Source: Isoetes taiwanensis
Taxonomy: Eukaryota; Streptophyta; Lycopodiopsida; Isoetales; Isoetaceae
Assembly: GCA_021234155.1 (NCBI GenBank)
Contig: JAJEKV010000005.1
Location: 17,284,089-17,348,088, forward strand
Length of the DNA stretch: 64,000 bases
Direction of reading: 5' to 3'
Under the pieces are notes generated by a model that ran no database searches, had not been told where the DNA came from, and saw nothing but the letters and a program-made list of their open reading frames with translations. The position numbers and the translations under genes were made by a program. Below are positions 1 through 11,262 of the stretch, piece by piece. Numbering within the stretch: position 1 is the first letter of the stretch; every line of letters begins with the position of its first letter.

Positions 1-112
1 ATAAGATGCATGCACCAGACACGTCATGTTTCAATATTCATGTGCATTGACCTATATATCATTGCCCACGACTTACGCAGTAAAGCGCCTATATTGCATT
101 GTCCTTGTAACT

Positions 113-741
113 TGTAACGTTCTTAACCAACGTGCCCCTAGCCAATAGGCAAAACCTTCTCGACATTTATGAGTGCCGCTTCGATATATTTATGCCGGTG
201 TCTCGAAAACGCTCCACGGCCATATTATTTGTAACATTTCTAACCGACATGCCTTGAGCCAACTGGGCAAAACCGAGACGTTTATAAATAATTGCTTTTA
301 CCCATTATTCTACAGGCACATTATTTCTAACCGACATGCCCTGAGCTATAGAAAACCGTCTAGATGTTTATGAGTAGTTGCTTTTATTCATTTATGCTAG
401 TGTCTCAGGAATGCCCCCAGAGGCACATTACTAAGATCTCTCGAGCGGTCTACCATGGGCCCGACACAACCTCTCCCACGAGAACTATGCTTGTCCTCGA
501 GCACACAATACCATCAAGACTTTATAAGATGGACCCCATACATATAGGCATCCATGGAAACTCGAACTCGAGACTTGAGACTCGACTCTAATACCAAATG
601 TAACGTTCCTAACCGGCATGTCCTTAGCCAACTAGTCAAAACCATCTTAGACATTTATGAGTAGTCACCTCTATCCATTTATACTGGTGTCTCGGGTACG
701 CCCATATGCACACTCGAACAATCTACCATGGGCCCGTTACA
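113..741 (-). mobile_element. TRIM-like LTR cluster, degenerate tandem copies
   Basis: Four imperfect copies of one unit start near 113, 231, 316 and 599. Each carries the same order of words: TAACGTTCCTAACCGGCATG-like, then GCCAACT, then CATTTATGAGTAG, then TCCATTTATRCTGGTGTCTCG. The best copy (599-741, 143 bp) starts TGTAACG and ends CGTTACA, so it has the terminal inverted repeats of an LTR. Read on the minus strand it is followed at once (585-598) by TTTGGTATTAGAG, close to the initiator tRNA-Met primer-binding site. The stretch 472-584 would be the tiny internal region and 316-471 the second LTR, whose edge reads TGTCGGGCCCATGG. No coding capacity is present, as expected for a terminal-repeat retrotransposon in miniature. 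The extra partial LTRs at 113-315 suggest tandem LTR duplication by unequal recombination. Confidence 0.6.
585..598 (-). promoter_or_regulatory. Primer-binding site of the TRIM-like element
   Basis: On the minus strand the bases after the LTR end ...CGTTACA read TTTGGTATTAGAG. This matches the usual plant PBS TGGTATCAGAG, complementary to the initiator tRNA-Met 3' end, with one difference. It fixes the LTR edge at 599 and the orientation of the element. Confidence 0.5.
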
Positions 742-3700
742 TTACTTCCCAACTTGAATGGAAAAACTTATGAACCTTATGTGTAAAATAAACTCAACTT
801 TAAATCATGTGCATAAACTACATTGGAATTGCCAAGATCAAACTATTGAAGAATCTTCCAATGCTACTCTCCATCTGTAATGGTAATGCGAATGCCCGTG
901 CTTGTTTTGTACGAAAGAATCATAGGTGGCTCTCAAAAAACATAACATATGGAGTAGAGAAGCCTGTATGCTACTCCATGAAACAGTAAGAGATATATTT
1001 AATGTTTCTCAGGGTAGATTTCAAGGGACTATTAGCTTCACACAATGATGATCCTCAAGCTAATGGAATTTGAGCTTACTGTAGTAGCAGATCTTTTACA
1101 AAATGATCTTGAAGCCAGTGGCCTAATACTGAAGGGAAGATCTGTGGAGGGACCATCAGTAACCTCTGCTACAACAAGTTTTGTTTCTTTAGCAACAGAA
1201 CTTGTTGTAGCATGGACTACCAGCTTGAAAAAAATTGATTTGGCAAATGTTTGGGATAGAATTTAATAAGTTCCATGCTACGATTATGTTTACGACCCCA
1301 GCTATAATTGTGCGTATGATCTGTCAATATAGAATGCAGGTTATAACATTGCTTTGGACATTTTATTTGCATTTTTGGGTTACTAACAACTTGCACTATG
1401 AACATTGAGCGTGGTGGCACTTTCATGTAGCCATGCTGATGTATCCATAGGTCTTAAAGCATGCATTTACAATAGGCTTTCCTGCTGCATTGCATAATGC
1501 CTTGCTAAGCTTCAAAATGACCTATTATTCATAAATGTACAAGTCTCTTTTTGGTTATTATAGCTTACCCAGTTTGTGCTTGCTGTGATAACAACAATAG
1601 GCAATATGAAAATGGACGCAAGGACACATGCAAACAGTTGTAAACGCACAATAACTGACTACCATTAGTCATCAAAGATCATTTCATACACCAACATCAA
1701 CTTCCAAATAAGAGAAAGTTCAGCAGACAAGGAAAGCCTTAGCTGATGAACTCAAATAAAAGCATATCCGCCAGGTAATTTTGAAGACAATGCATTGGCA
1801 ATGGCAAATGGAAGAAATAACAATGACTGCAGAGACAAAGTAGCAATGGCAATTACGTTATGTTGTTTCTAATATCTTTTTAGAAATCAGTTAAGATGGG
1901 TCCAGAACACACGAGAAAATGAACCTGGAGTTCACAAATCATTCTTCCTTCCTGCGCATGGAAGACAAATCCCTTGTGCTCGTCACAAAGATGGAAAAGC
2001 ACTATTTGCCCTATTACAAAGAACGGAGGTAATTATTATTAACATTGTAAAGGAAGAAAAAACCGACATCAGAATAAATGTCACATCTGCAAACCTCATT
2101 ACAAGGTAGCCAAATGCAAATTCGGACCCAAGAAAAAGCAAGAAGCGCAAAGAAGGGCATCAGCTGCACATATGTTGATTAAATAGTCGTAAAAGTGGAA
2201 ATAACTTTAAGTTCGATCTCTTTATTTTTTTTTCGAAGACATATCATTGCCAATACTAACAACATGCTTCCCTTCCTTTTTTGATCATTTTGCGAACAAT
2301 TATTACGATGCATGAAATATGAAGGACAACATTTGTGAAGCCAACTAGGAGAGAAAGCAAAAAAGGCATTGACTACTTGGAAGCAATGGTTGGAGCTACT
2401 ACAACAGGGATCATAGTGCAAATGGCTAGAGTAGAAAACAAAGCCCATAACTAATCCTTTTGATCCTCTATTTGGTGATCCCATGCACAGAATAAATAGA
2501 TGGTCAGTAAGTGATTCTGATATTATATCAAACTAAATAAAAAGTTTACCAATGTTTATGTTTTACAGGAATGCTGGAAGCGTTGTGCATTTTGTGATCA
2601 TATAACAGAATTATTGGTATATCCTTTAACCAACTTATAGATTCACAAAATTTTTTTGACCCATCACATTGGCCCTACATACACTAAACAATCTCAATAT
2701 AGATAGAAATTATGGGGCAAACAGAAAGGACAATTAAAGCATAACAGTGCTTTTGAACTGATAAAGGCATACTTGAAGAATAAGAAGGAATTGTCTCAGT
2801 CTAAAGACCTCTGATTAGATGGCAATGATGAGTATTACAAGTTCAAGTATAATATGTGGTAGATGCAACTTCTTCAAATATTTGTGCCAACAAGCACAAG
2901 AACACTACTCGAACTTAAACCAAGGTGACTTCCACATATATGCCAATCTGGATGGCCTTCTTGCCTATTTAGAAGCTTTTGAAAACCTTTTTAGTTCTAA
3001 GAATATTAGCACCATTGATATCTCTATGTATAACTCCTTCCTCGTGTTGATAAGCCAGCCCTTTGACCTAATCAGGAGAAGATCCATAAAGCTAACTCTT
3101 TAGCTTCACGTACTTGATGCTTTATGTCAGAGTCTTGAGCTTCAAGTGAAACATGTTCTTACATCGTCCACGGCAAGGAGCATGATATGAACAAAATATC
3201 AGAACATCAAAAGCTTAGCTCAAGAAAGTTCTAAGCTTTAAGTGTCAAAGGAGTCTTGATCTTCAAGTGAAGCATGTCCCTTCATGTTACCTCCACAATC
3301 ATGATAGTAGAGAAGCAATACGAGATGGGTCAAGAGGTACAAATATTAAGAGTGCAAAAAGATTTATGTCTGAATAGATATTTTAAAGATACAAGCTTAT
3401 CAAGCAGGATTTAATTAATTGGAGAGAATAACGCAATTTTGAGAATTTCAAGCATAGCTAATTTGCTCAAGCACAAATACTTTCGCCTACTTCTTAAGTC
3501 CAAGATACATGATTATGCATGATACATATATTCATACAAATTATGCATGATACTTATACGTGTACATGATACTTGGACATGCGCCCAATAATGGTGCTAC
3601 AATCTGCACCAATAATTCACGTCAATAATTTTACGATTATAAGAGCAGCTCCATTCGGTGGTAGAAGTCATTCATCTGCCATGGCTTATTTGCCTACTCG

Positions 3701-4049
3701 TCCAGATCATATCGAGACCATTACTTGCTCCATGAGCTACAATGATATTGTTGGATGCGCACTAAGAGGTGTTCTTCTTGACCCCTACCTGCAATCCAAA
3801 GATAATGGTCGTGAGTATGATTGCCTCGGGCTTCATCGATTGTGATCCACCTTGTTTGGCTTCCTGAGCGCCATACATACGAGCTGAATGGGATCACCTT
3901 AGCAGGCATTGATGAGTGAATCATTGACTATATGCCATCAATAATGTGTGCACCTATTAAAGATGTAAGATGTATAAGCACCTATTAAAGATGTATAGAT
4001 GTATAAGCATAATGAATAGCATCTGATTTATCGAACCTGGATAACTTGT
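742..4049. other. No gene supported; small direct repeats
   Basis: No recognisable protein or RNA gene on either strand. Short open frames at 1045-1266, 2819-3103 and 3573-3845 have no motif or splice context that I can support. Two imperfect copies of GAGTCTTGAKCTTCAAGTGA lie near 3130 and 3250. A 28-bp unit beginning CACCTATTAAAGATGTA is repeated twice at about 3950-4010. Confidence 0.5.
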
Positions 4050-4523
4050 TCAAGTGTTCTCATTGCCTTCAGTTGCCTCTTTAGCCAATAATTCTCGTAG
4101 CTGGATCCCCACACTATTAGGGATCACCATTAACAATGGCTTGGTCTCTATAGCCGAGCCGTAGTCTATTGTTTTCAAATGTTGATACCGTGGTAGATCA
4201 TTGGGATTTGGGCTCCACTTCTTACTCCAACAATCCCTATACTGCATTGCACACGAGGTGCTCTTCTTAGCAACTGGCTCCCACCAAGAGACAAACACCT
4301 CTTCATAATGGGGGAGACTAGGATCCCGTATTGGGTCCTCCTCGACGTAAGCCATCCACGTTGGGCAGTTATCATGTGGTCTGATGAGCAAGATCATACA
4401 TTTCTTAACATCTTGATATGGGTCAAAAATTTCGACTGCATTCTTAGGTCGACCTGAATATGGCCCTATGTAAGTAGCTTGTTCAATGTATTCATCCACC
4501 AACACATCCTCAGGTTCTTCCAA
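4050..4523 (-). CDS. Hypothetical transposon-type protein, probably a C-terminal exon
   Basis: Open frame of 157 residues with protein-like composition. It is rich in Trp and Pro and has a run of aromatic blocks (PTWMAYVEEDP, VFVSWWEPV, YRDCWSKKW, IETKPLLMVIP). The spacing of these blocks resembles the beta-rich, BAH-like C-terminal tails of some DNA-transposon proteins, but I cannot name a family. The stop codon at the 4050 end looks genuine. The 5' side is open towards 4560, so upstream exons may exist or be lost. It is divergent from the coiled-coil/RING-like gene that starts about 80 bp away, so the two could be parts of one element. No catalytic residues can be assigned. Confidence 0.4.
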   Translation of the reverse strand: MEEPEDVLVDEYIEQATYIGPYSGRPKNAVEIFDPYQDVKKCMILLIRPHDNCPTWMAYVEEDPIRDPSLPHYEEVFVSWWEPVAKKSTSCAMQYRDCWSKKWSPNPNDLPRYQHLKTIDYGSAIETKPLLMVIPNSVGIQLRELLAKEATEGNENT

Positions 4524-4540
4524 TGGTTGTTGCCTAGTGA

Positions 4541-6435
4541 TGGGCCAGGGTGAAGAAGGTTGTTAATCCACCAACTCAGCCAGTAATTCAAACGGATGCC
4601 ATGCGCAGGGTAAGCAAAATGCACTGCCAATTTTGATATGGGCTTAGGGTGCCCTGTTAATTTGTTTTTTCTTGCTTTCTTCCAGCCCAGAAGGAACGTG
4701 CCCCTGAGACCGGACCTGACTGATTGCCGAACAGAGGAGGACTTTCATGCTTATGCGGGTTTACCAAACGATGGTGTACATCCCTCTCAATTTCGAACGG
4801 ATGTCATTTCTGCTGCAGAGTATGAGATTTGGGATACCAATGATGTCATTCCCAACAAAACTTCAATTGACAAGGTAAAGTCAGAGCATGAAGAAGCTTT
4901 AATTGAATTGCTGAGCAAGATATACCCAGAAGGGTTGAAGGATAGAGAAGTAAGAGAAGTAGGATCCAGAAAATTTTAAGGTTAACTGGGCAGCAGTGGC
5001 AGCAAAAAGTAGGGTCTATATGAGCAAGGTTAAGAGTGAACCCAGCATCAACGGCCCTGTGAACATAGCAGAGCCCAGCAAATCTCAGCAGACAACAGCA
5101 CCTGAAAGCATAGTAGAAAGGCCAGCCTCAGCAGGCACTGGTGTAAAATTAGAAGGGAGGTTGTCCTTTAGGAGTACTGCAATGTGCCTAGCATGGGGAA
5201 AACATTGCCCGCCTGGAAAGCATGATCCAAGGTGTGCAGGTTGCTTTAAAGACGCAACAAAGTGATCTAATGTCCAAGAAGGAACTAGTTGCACAATCTC
5301 GGGCAAATGGCACCTTCTTTTCAGCTGCACAGCAGAAGTTGCAGACCATAAAGGATAATCTTACACGTCTTCAAGCCCTCTCAGATCCTAATGCTGGTGC
5401 CTCTTCCGAGATTCAGAATTTGGAGAGGGAGAAAAATATGGCAGAGTATATGTTGAAGTCCCTCCTTGAAATGGGGGGTTGGCCAATAAATGAAACGATG
5501 GTACAACAGGTGGCTGCTCTAACTATTGAGATTGCCAATAACGAGTCCCTCCTTGCAAAAGCCCAGCAGCACTTACAGAATGTCACCAGATGACCAAGAG
5601 AAATGATCAGCTGGTCAGCATCACTCCAATACCATTCAGATTGCCAATTGGAGATGAGGAGAGATGCTCCACATGTGGTCTTGCATTCCAGGATGATTAC
5701 ACCCTCAGCCTACGGATGAAATGTGGACATCATTATCATGTGAGCTGCCTCATTTTGCTCATGGAAAAAATATGCTGCCTCGAGTGTTCAGAGACTATTC
5801 CTACAAGGTTAGTGCAGGAATTGGGGAAGCAGGGAACAGTAAAGCAGGAAGTGTTATATGCTGGAGCATCTCACAAAACTGGGAATGAGATAATTGATGT
5901 TGATGACCATGTAGCCACAACTCTCGATAGCAACAGGAAAGGGAAACAACTTAATACACCAAGAAGTAAAAGGACCCCAGAATCAGCAAAGCACAAGTCT
6001 ACAAGGGCTCAAACTCCACAACCAAGACATGGCAAAAAAGGTACATGCCTATTTTCAGGGTCTCAATTTGAATTGGTAACAGTAGAAGATTCTGTAGACA
6101 TTGGACAACAAGCTATCGCCATTTTTAAAAGACATGCAAAAGACCTAACAACACAGTGCAAAAGACACCAACCCATGCAGAATCTAAGGGAGATTCAAGT
6201 AGTACTGATGATGCTGCCAATTATGTTATAGTTCTAAATTCTGCAGCTGCCTCTACAAAGACCTCCTCTAACACGGTTGCTACAGGGAAGGAAAACGATG
6301 GCGAAAACGTCGATAAGCAGTTCTTAAAGTCGTTTCCAAGGTACGGTCAAGGACCAAGAAGGTTGTGGAAGAAGAGAGTGAGGGTGAGTCAGAAGTTGAT
6401 CTTGATGAAGACGTCCCTATAGAAGTAGCATTTGG
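4541..6435 (+). pseudogene. Coiled-coil/RING-like transposon accessory gene (frameshifted)
   Basis: A plus-strand gene in pieces. A short first exon ends at 4609 and an intron runs 4610-4685 (GTAAGC...TTCCAG). Exon 2 (4686-4979) encodes a domain with HPSQFRTDVISAAEYEI and ALIELLSKIYPEGLKDREV. A Gln/Lys-rich coiled coil follows (about 5200-5593), then a RING-like zinc motif (5640-5800): CSTC, 14 residues, CGHHYHVSC, then CLEC. A basic Ser/Thr tail and an acidic end follow (about 5880-6435). The frame changes near 4980-5200, at 5590 and near 6200-6350, so the gene is broken. The gene at 26393-28027 has the same domain order, the same intron-1 position and matching words, so this is a second copy of a transposon-borne gene. 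The RING-like motif may act in ubiquitin transfer or simply bind zinc; neither is shown. Confidence 0.6.
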
Positions 6436-6456
6436 AAAAAAAAAAAAAAAAAAAAA
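6436..6456 (+). repeat. Poly(A) tract of 21 A
   Basis: Twenty-one adenines directly follow the last acidic codons of the RING-like pseudogene. The upstream intron is still present, so this is not proof of a processed retrocopy; it may be a simple slippage tract. Confidence 0.9.
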
Positions 6457-6639
6457 CTAATGTAATTTTGCCATATGTATTTCAGGCAGGCAAACTTTGA
6501 TTGCTCAAACAACCCTAAACCATCAGCCAAAAGGTTTTTGTTTAAACAATTAATATATTTGATCCCTGTTTTCTTCCACCATGAATGTGTAAATTTTGTG
6601 TAGTTAATTCATTCAACTTAGGCTTGAGTAAAAACTTGT

Positions 6640-7035
6640 CTGCGGAAAAAGAAGGTAGCCAATGGTTATAGTTAGTGAATATGATGAAGAAGACAGTGCC
6701 ACTAATGAAGTGCCAGCACAACCTCTAACATACAAAAGGTGCCATCCAGGATTTAGGGTTTAGGATTGTTTTCCTGTTGTATTTCACCTCGTATATTCTT
6801 TATTTACAAATTTCAGTTGGTAATTGGAGCACCAACCTTGCTTGCAGGAGAACAAGGCAGGTTGTTAATGATGAAAGGGAGGATGAAGCACAGAAGGCCA
6901 CTGCAATGGTTACTGATAGCCAGGAAATGCCAATACATTGCGGGCAGGGAGATACTAATACAGAGGTATCTGACTATGGCTATCAGCACTCTCCATCATC
7001 GGATAGCAAAGCTAAAGCAGAATCCGGCAGATTGC
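6640..7035 (+). other. Possible further exons of the RING-like gene
   Basis: Two short stretches look coding. One at about 6660-6740 reads MVIVSEYDEEDSATNEVPA. Another at about 6820-7030 is preceded by a T-rich tract and CAG and contains RRTRQVVNDEREDEAQKA. Both are acidic and polar and could be the tail of the pseudogene upstream, or a different gene. No domain is recognisable and the splice sites are guesses. Confidence 0.25.
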
Positions 7036-7140
7036 AGCAAAGTCCAGCACATCTCAACAGCACAGTCCAGCACAGCATGGCAGCACAGTACAACAGAGTC
7101 CAGCACAGCTCGCAGCACAGACAGCACAATCCAGCGCACC
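7036..7140. repeat. CAGCACA-rich simple repeat
   Basis: About 100 bp built from variants of CAGCACA and TCCAGCACA. Frames open on both strands here (for example the Cys/Leu-rich minus-strand frame) are products of the repeat. Confidence 0.8.
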
Positions 7141-7307
7141 TCGACAGTGGGTGCAAATGTTGAGGGATGGGAACCCAGACGGAAGTTGATGGTAAATCAT
7201 CATTTCCATTTGAGATTTGAAAGTTACAATTCAATATTCTATACATTTTCAGGTTGTCATTTCCAGCTGAGATTTTTAATTATTAATAAGTTGCAATTGA
7301 GATGTTG

Positions 7308-7480
7308 TGGATTGCCAGAAACACCATAAAATTGGCCAGAAACACCATGCCTGGACAGAAACACCAATGGCTGGCCATAAACAACATGCCTCAGACCTTC
7401 CCCATGCTAGTGGCCAGAAACACCATGCTTCTGGCCAGAAACACCATGCCTCTGGCCAGAAACACCATGTCCTTGTGGCC
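7308..7480. repeat. CCAGAAACACCATG tandem repeat
   Basis: At least seven copies of a unit of about 21 bp centred on GGCCAGAAACACCATGCCT. Scattered copies continue at 7740-7850 (CCAGAAACACC, CCTGAAACACC) and at 7980-8170, where the word also occurs inverted as GGTGTTTCTGG. Confidence 0.85.
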
Positions 7481-8123
7481 AGAGTTGCAATTCAATGTTT
7501 TAGATATTGTGTTCCAATGTTCTTAGCATTATTAAGTTATCAATTCCAATTGAGATTTATGATTAATAATTGGTTGCAATCGGGATCTTGTGAATTGCAA
7601 CTCAATGTTTTAGATATTATGTTCCAATTACATGTCTCAAGATGTAAAACCCCGCAACTCCATATTGGGTTGCAAATTTGGCATTCACAATATTTATCTA
7701 CACTATGTCAATGGGATGGCTCTATAACATTTGTATCATGTGGCCAGAAAGGCTTAGCCCATGACCAGAAACACCTATGGCCAGAAATACCAGGTATTGT
7801 CCTGAAACACCTACCACATTGGCATGGCCAGAAAAACCATACCCACACTACCGGATTTGCTCACGCCTGTGGGGAATGCAATCCCGTTTGAATTTGGAGG
7901 GGATACAATCATAACCCTGAATTTAATGCACCTGGCAACCTCAAACGAACCTGCCACATGTACGATGCTGCCCGGTCCAAAAACTGCCTTCAAAAACATC
8001 AGTGGTGTTTCTGGACAAAAAACCGCGCGGTTCAGTTGCGCGGTTGAAGATGGCCGGGATGCATGGATCCTCGGGCGTCCTGGGCATCGATGCATGCATG
8101 GACCAGCGGATGGGCATGCATTG

Positions 8124-8149
8124 GGTGTTTCTGGACGTCCAGAAACACC
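8124..8149. repeat. Perfect 26-bp palindrome from head-to-head repeat units
   Basis: GGTGTTTCTGGAC is followed immediately by its reverse complement GTCCAGAAACACC. It is made from two units of the CCAGAAACACC family meeting head to head and could extrude as a cruciform. Just upstream, GCGCGG and CCGCGC words at 8024-8046 form a smaller hairpin. Confidence 0.9.
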
Positions 8150-8291
8150 AGAGGCAAATTGTCTAGAAACACCGGATCCCGGACTCGATATACGGGCGCC
8201 CTGCATAGTCCCCCACTGCCATCCTTGGAACTCATGATCACTATAATATAGGATCCTCCAGCCACATGCTGGCAGGAAGATTCAAGCACAC

Positions 8292-8499
8292 GGAGTCCAG
8301 CCTTGGCCCCTGGCCGTTGCTGGCACTACCATCAAACATCAAAGGAGTCCAGCCTTGGCCCCCGGCCGTTGCTGGCACTACCATCAAACATTAAAGGAGT
8401 CCAGCCTTGGCCCCAGGCCGTTGCTGGCACTATCATGAAACATTAAAGGAGTCCAGCCTTGACCCCCGGCCGTTGCTGGCACTACCATGAACCATCAAG
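8292..8499. repeat. 52-bp unit repeated four times
   Basis: Four contiguous 52-bp units start GGAGTCCAGCCTTGGCCCC and end with CATCAAACATYAAA. They differ at only a few positions each, and the last is the most diverged. The spacing is exact. No protein frame is conserved across the units. Confidence 0.95.
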
Positions 8500-8512
8500 A
8501 GACCAGACTCTT

Positions 8513-10338
8513 CTAGCATTGGAATCCAATCACCTTTTGCATTTGCTTCTTATACATTCCACTTGCAGCATCTGCAAGAGCTGGAGCCATTCCAATAACA
8601 AGGTTTTTCTTTGAACTCCATTTCAGAAAAATGCCACTTTGGACTTCCACATCCCCAACTGAATAGGCATGGAGAACTTTCTCCACAGAATTGCATTCCA
8701 AGCATGCACTGTTAGCTGCCAGGCGTCTTATGTGCCACTTACATATGCTAGCTACTTGGGTACAATGCTCTGAAGGCCTCAATTCCTTTTGACATCACAA
8801 AACATAGACAACATGATATCTCCAACTTGGAGCCATCACATCTGCTCCTTCAGGCTTATGATAAAGAAAAGAATGACTTTGCTAGCAGGACAGTGAACAG
8901 CTCGAGAACCACAATTGGCAACATGGTTACTGATGATGGAACTCACAGCATCCCACGCTACTGTCATAACAGCTACTGTCACAATGACTTCTTTTGCCAA
9001 AATGTCTTTAAACCAGGACCATTAGGACACCACTTGAAGATGTTCCTTCTCCCACACTTATCTTGCTTATCGCAAGTTTGCACGATCTGATCTAGCTTGA
9101 GGATGCCCCGGTCAATCAGCTCTGCAATCATTTGTTTAAGTTCCACAGCTATCTCACTTAAAAGTTTAATCCCCTGTCCACTCAATGCTTCCACATAAAG
9201 AAATGAAAACAAAAGGACATAGTATCCTCTCGGTCTTTCACCCTTGATCTCAAAGTAGACTCTTGGCAACTATTGTTGTAGCTGCATCCTGTGAGAAAGA
9301 AAAACTAGTCGTGCTCCATACTTTCCGTCACATTAATATATATATATGTTCCATCTGCATCATATATACCTTCTCTCAATGCAGTATCTTCAAGATCAAA
9401 TGAGATATTGCCAGGTTTGAAGAAAAGATACAGGAATCTGCCAGCTTGTGCAACACTTCTTTGACGATTTCCCTTCACAATATCTTGGCCAAAATTGCCT
9501 CCTCCACAAATGGCTAGTCCTATGCTCTATTTAATAAACGATACTCTGGTTGTGCAAGTCGGAACTCCTGCCTCAGAATGATTTACAGTCCATGGAAGCC
9601 AATAATGACCAACAATCATGCCTATGGCGAATCTCAACTACAACAAGGCAATCCTACCTTCAGCAAATTTGCAATGGCATCCACCATCATTCTCATCTGC
9701 TTAGAAACACTCTGGTGGCATGGAGCTCTTCCTTGCCTAATTACAAGGCTATGTTGAAGAGCCTGTCTATGATGTGCAACAAAATCTGCTATTATTCTTG
9801 CATTCGATTAAAAATACCCTTCTTCTCTAATCTTTTCACTCTGTGACCAAAGCTCATACACAAGGTCGCAGAAACAAGAAGAGGACTGAGAATACAAACA
9901 ATGTGAACAAAAGGGAGTAATCACAACACCTTCTAGAAATGGCTGACTCAGAGAGCGTCTCCAAAATTTTCATCTCACCACATTTCAAGCAAACAGATCT
10001 GATCTCAAACATCTCATGCTCACAGGATTCTGAGAGAAATGCAAGCAACTGGAATCAAGATAAGCGGCTTAAACGACTTTTTCTGCGACTTTTTCTGCGG
10101 TTAAGAACTGATCAAGAAGCGAATGAATGAGGGATCTCCCTGTGTGTAATATATAGGAGGCATCTTCAACGGTCATGTCTAAGTTTGGAAGCTGCTCCAG
10201 GGGTTTGTTGGAACTCCGAGATTCCAGCTGACAAAATATTTCCATTTGAAGCCATTTGAAGCACCGGAGTAATCCGGCCCAGCCGGATCTGATAAAGGAG
10301 GAGCCGAATCGATCAAATAAAGGCAGACCTTTATTCAA
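8513..10338 (-). pseudogene. Exon-like fragments of an unrecognised minus-strand gene
   Basis: Several protein-like blocks lie in order on the minus strand. Around 10069-10338 a frame contains TVEDASYILHTGRSLIH. Around 9390-9480 a block reads GNISFDLEDTALREG and is followed by a GTATAT donor. At 8979-9260, after an ACAATAG acceptor-like site, is a block with PRVYFEIKGERPRGYY and a helical KLLSEIAVELKQMIAEL. At 8513-8782 is a block with GDVEVQSGIFLKWSSKKN. They suggest a multi-exon gene, or several remnants, with stops between the blocks. I do not recognise the family. Confidence in the exon limits is low. Confidence 0.3.
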
Positions 10339-10431
10339 TTCACAGCCGATCTATTGTTAACTACCTTTAGTCTATGCACCTTTTATATCATCAGATATTT
10401 GCGGATTTCATAAAAAGGGCCGATTCCTACT

Positions 10432-10442
10432 TGTATAAATAA
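10432..10442 (+). promoter_or_regulatory. TATA box
   Basis: TGTATAAATAA lies about 80-90 bp upstream of the ATG at 10522/10528, a normal distance for a plant core promoter with a short leader. Confidence 0.5.
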
Positions 10443-10521
10443 AAAAAAACCGCTGTTTTGCTTTAGAAGAACTTCGCCTGACCCATTCTGAGTTCTTGCG
10501 CCTCTGTTTACTGTTATATCT

Positions 10522-11067
10522 GTGGCGATGGAGTGTCTGGGTGATGAAGAGTTTCTGGGTGATGAAGAGTTCGGACGGCGGGCTCGATTAACGGTAAAAA
10601 ACTCTTTGAATTCCAAACTTTTTCTATTGCGCAATTCTCCACAGGATCCAGATGTCTACGACGAGCTTGTTCTTGAAATAGACGCATATTCAGGGCGCCA
10701 TTGCTACCTGAAAGCTGATGAGGGAAATCTAATACTGGTATATCCAAGTGGGTGCTGCCAGATTCGGATGATTGATATATCCCTTGGGTGGCCGGTATCC
10801 ATAAACAATATTAAGGATGAACTTTATTTTCAGAGGTGGCAGAGGAATCGAGCTAAAAGGAACCCTGGCAGCAGGGCAAATCTGCTCACATATAGGAGTG
10901 CATCCGGTAGTGCAGGGGTTGATGAAAAAAAAGTGGTTCAGATCTATAATCACAGCAGATTATTAGGGGTTGTAGTTGCCTGTTTTTCCCCTGCTCGTAA
11001 GCAGCTCATCTGCAGCAATATCCTTGCCTCTCATGTGAGAGAAGCGTGTTCTATGCTAATGATATAG
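10522..11067 (+). CDS. Hypothetical protein, 181 aa
   Basis: Open frame of 181 codons with a TATA box about 85 bp upstream. Two starts are available, MAMECLGD and, two codons later, MECLGD; the first was used. The N-terminus has a duplicated GDEEF word from a 15-bp tandem duplication. The middle (YDELVLEIDAYSGRHCYL, NLILVYPSGCCQIRMIDIS) looks like a small beta-rich domain and is followed by an Arg-rich stretch. No signal peptide or membrane segment is evident. It ends about 195 bp before the F-box gene on the same strand. I do not recognise the family. It may be a real small gene or the 5' part of a longer spliced one. Confidence 0.4.
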   Translation: MAMECLGDEEFLGDEEFGRRARLTVKNSLNSKLFLLRNSPQDPDVYDELVLEIDAYSGRHCYLKADEGNLILVYPSGCCQIRMIDISLGWPVSINNIKDELYFQRWQRNRAKRNPGSRANLLTYRSASGSAGVDEKKVVQIYNHSRLLGVVVACFSPARKQLICSNILASHVREACSMLMI

Positions 11068-11181
11068 ATCGTCTCCCACAGACAATTGGTCTGGTGCTCA
11101 TCAGTCCACAGGAAAATTTGTGGAGGCAGGCATGGAGACCCGTTCGTTATATGAACGGAGCTGGTTTGCAAGGTCCTTTGC

Positions 11182-11220
11182 AAAACCAAAACCAAAAACC
11201 AAAACCAAAACCAAAACCAC
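11182..11220. repeat. CCAAAA simple repeat
   Basis: About 40 bp of AACCAAAACC-type hexamer repeats, just 5' of the F-box gene start. Confidence 0.9.
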
Positions 11221-11262
11221 AAGGAATCTCAAGGAGTCTTAGGGAATCTCAAGGGTCCCAAA

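Noticed and set aside
6436-6456. Poly(A) tract as proof that the RING-like gene is a processed retrocopy
   Set aside because: The first intron (4610-4685) is still present.
6983-7246. Cys/Leu-rich minus-strand frame
   Set aside because: Product of the CAGCACA repeat.
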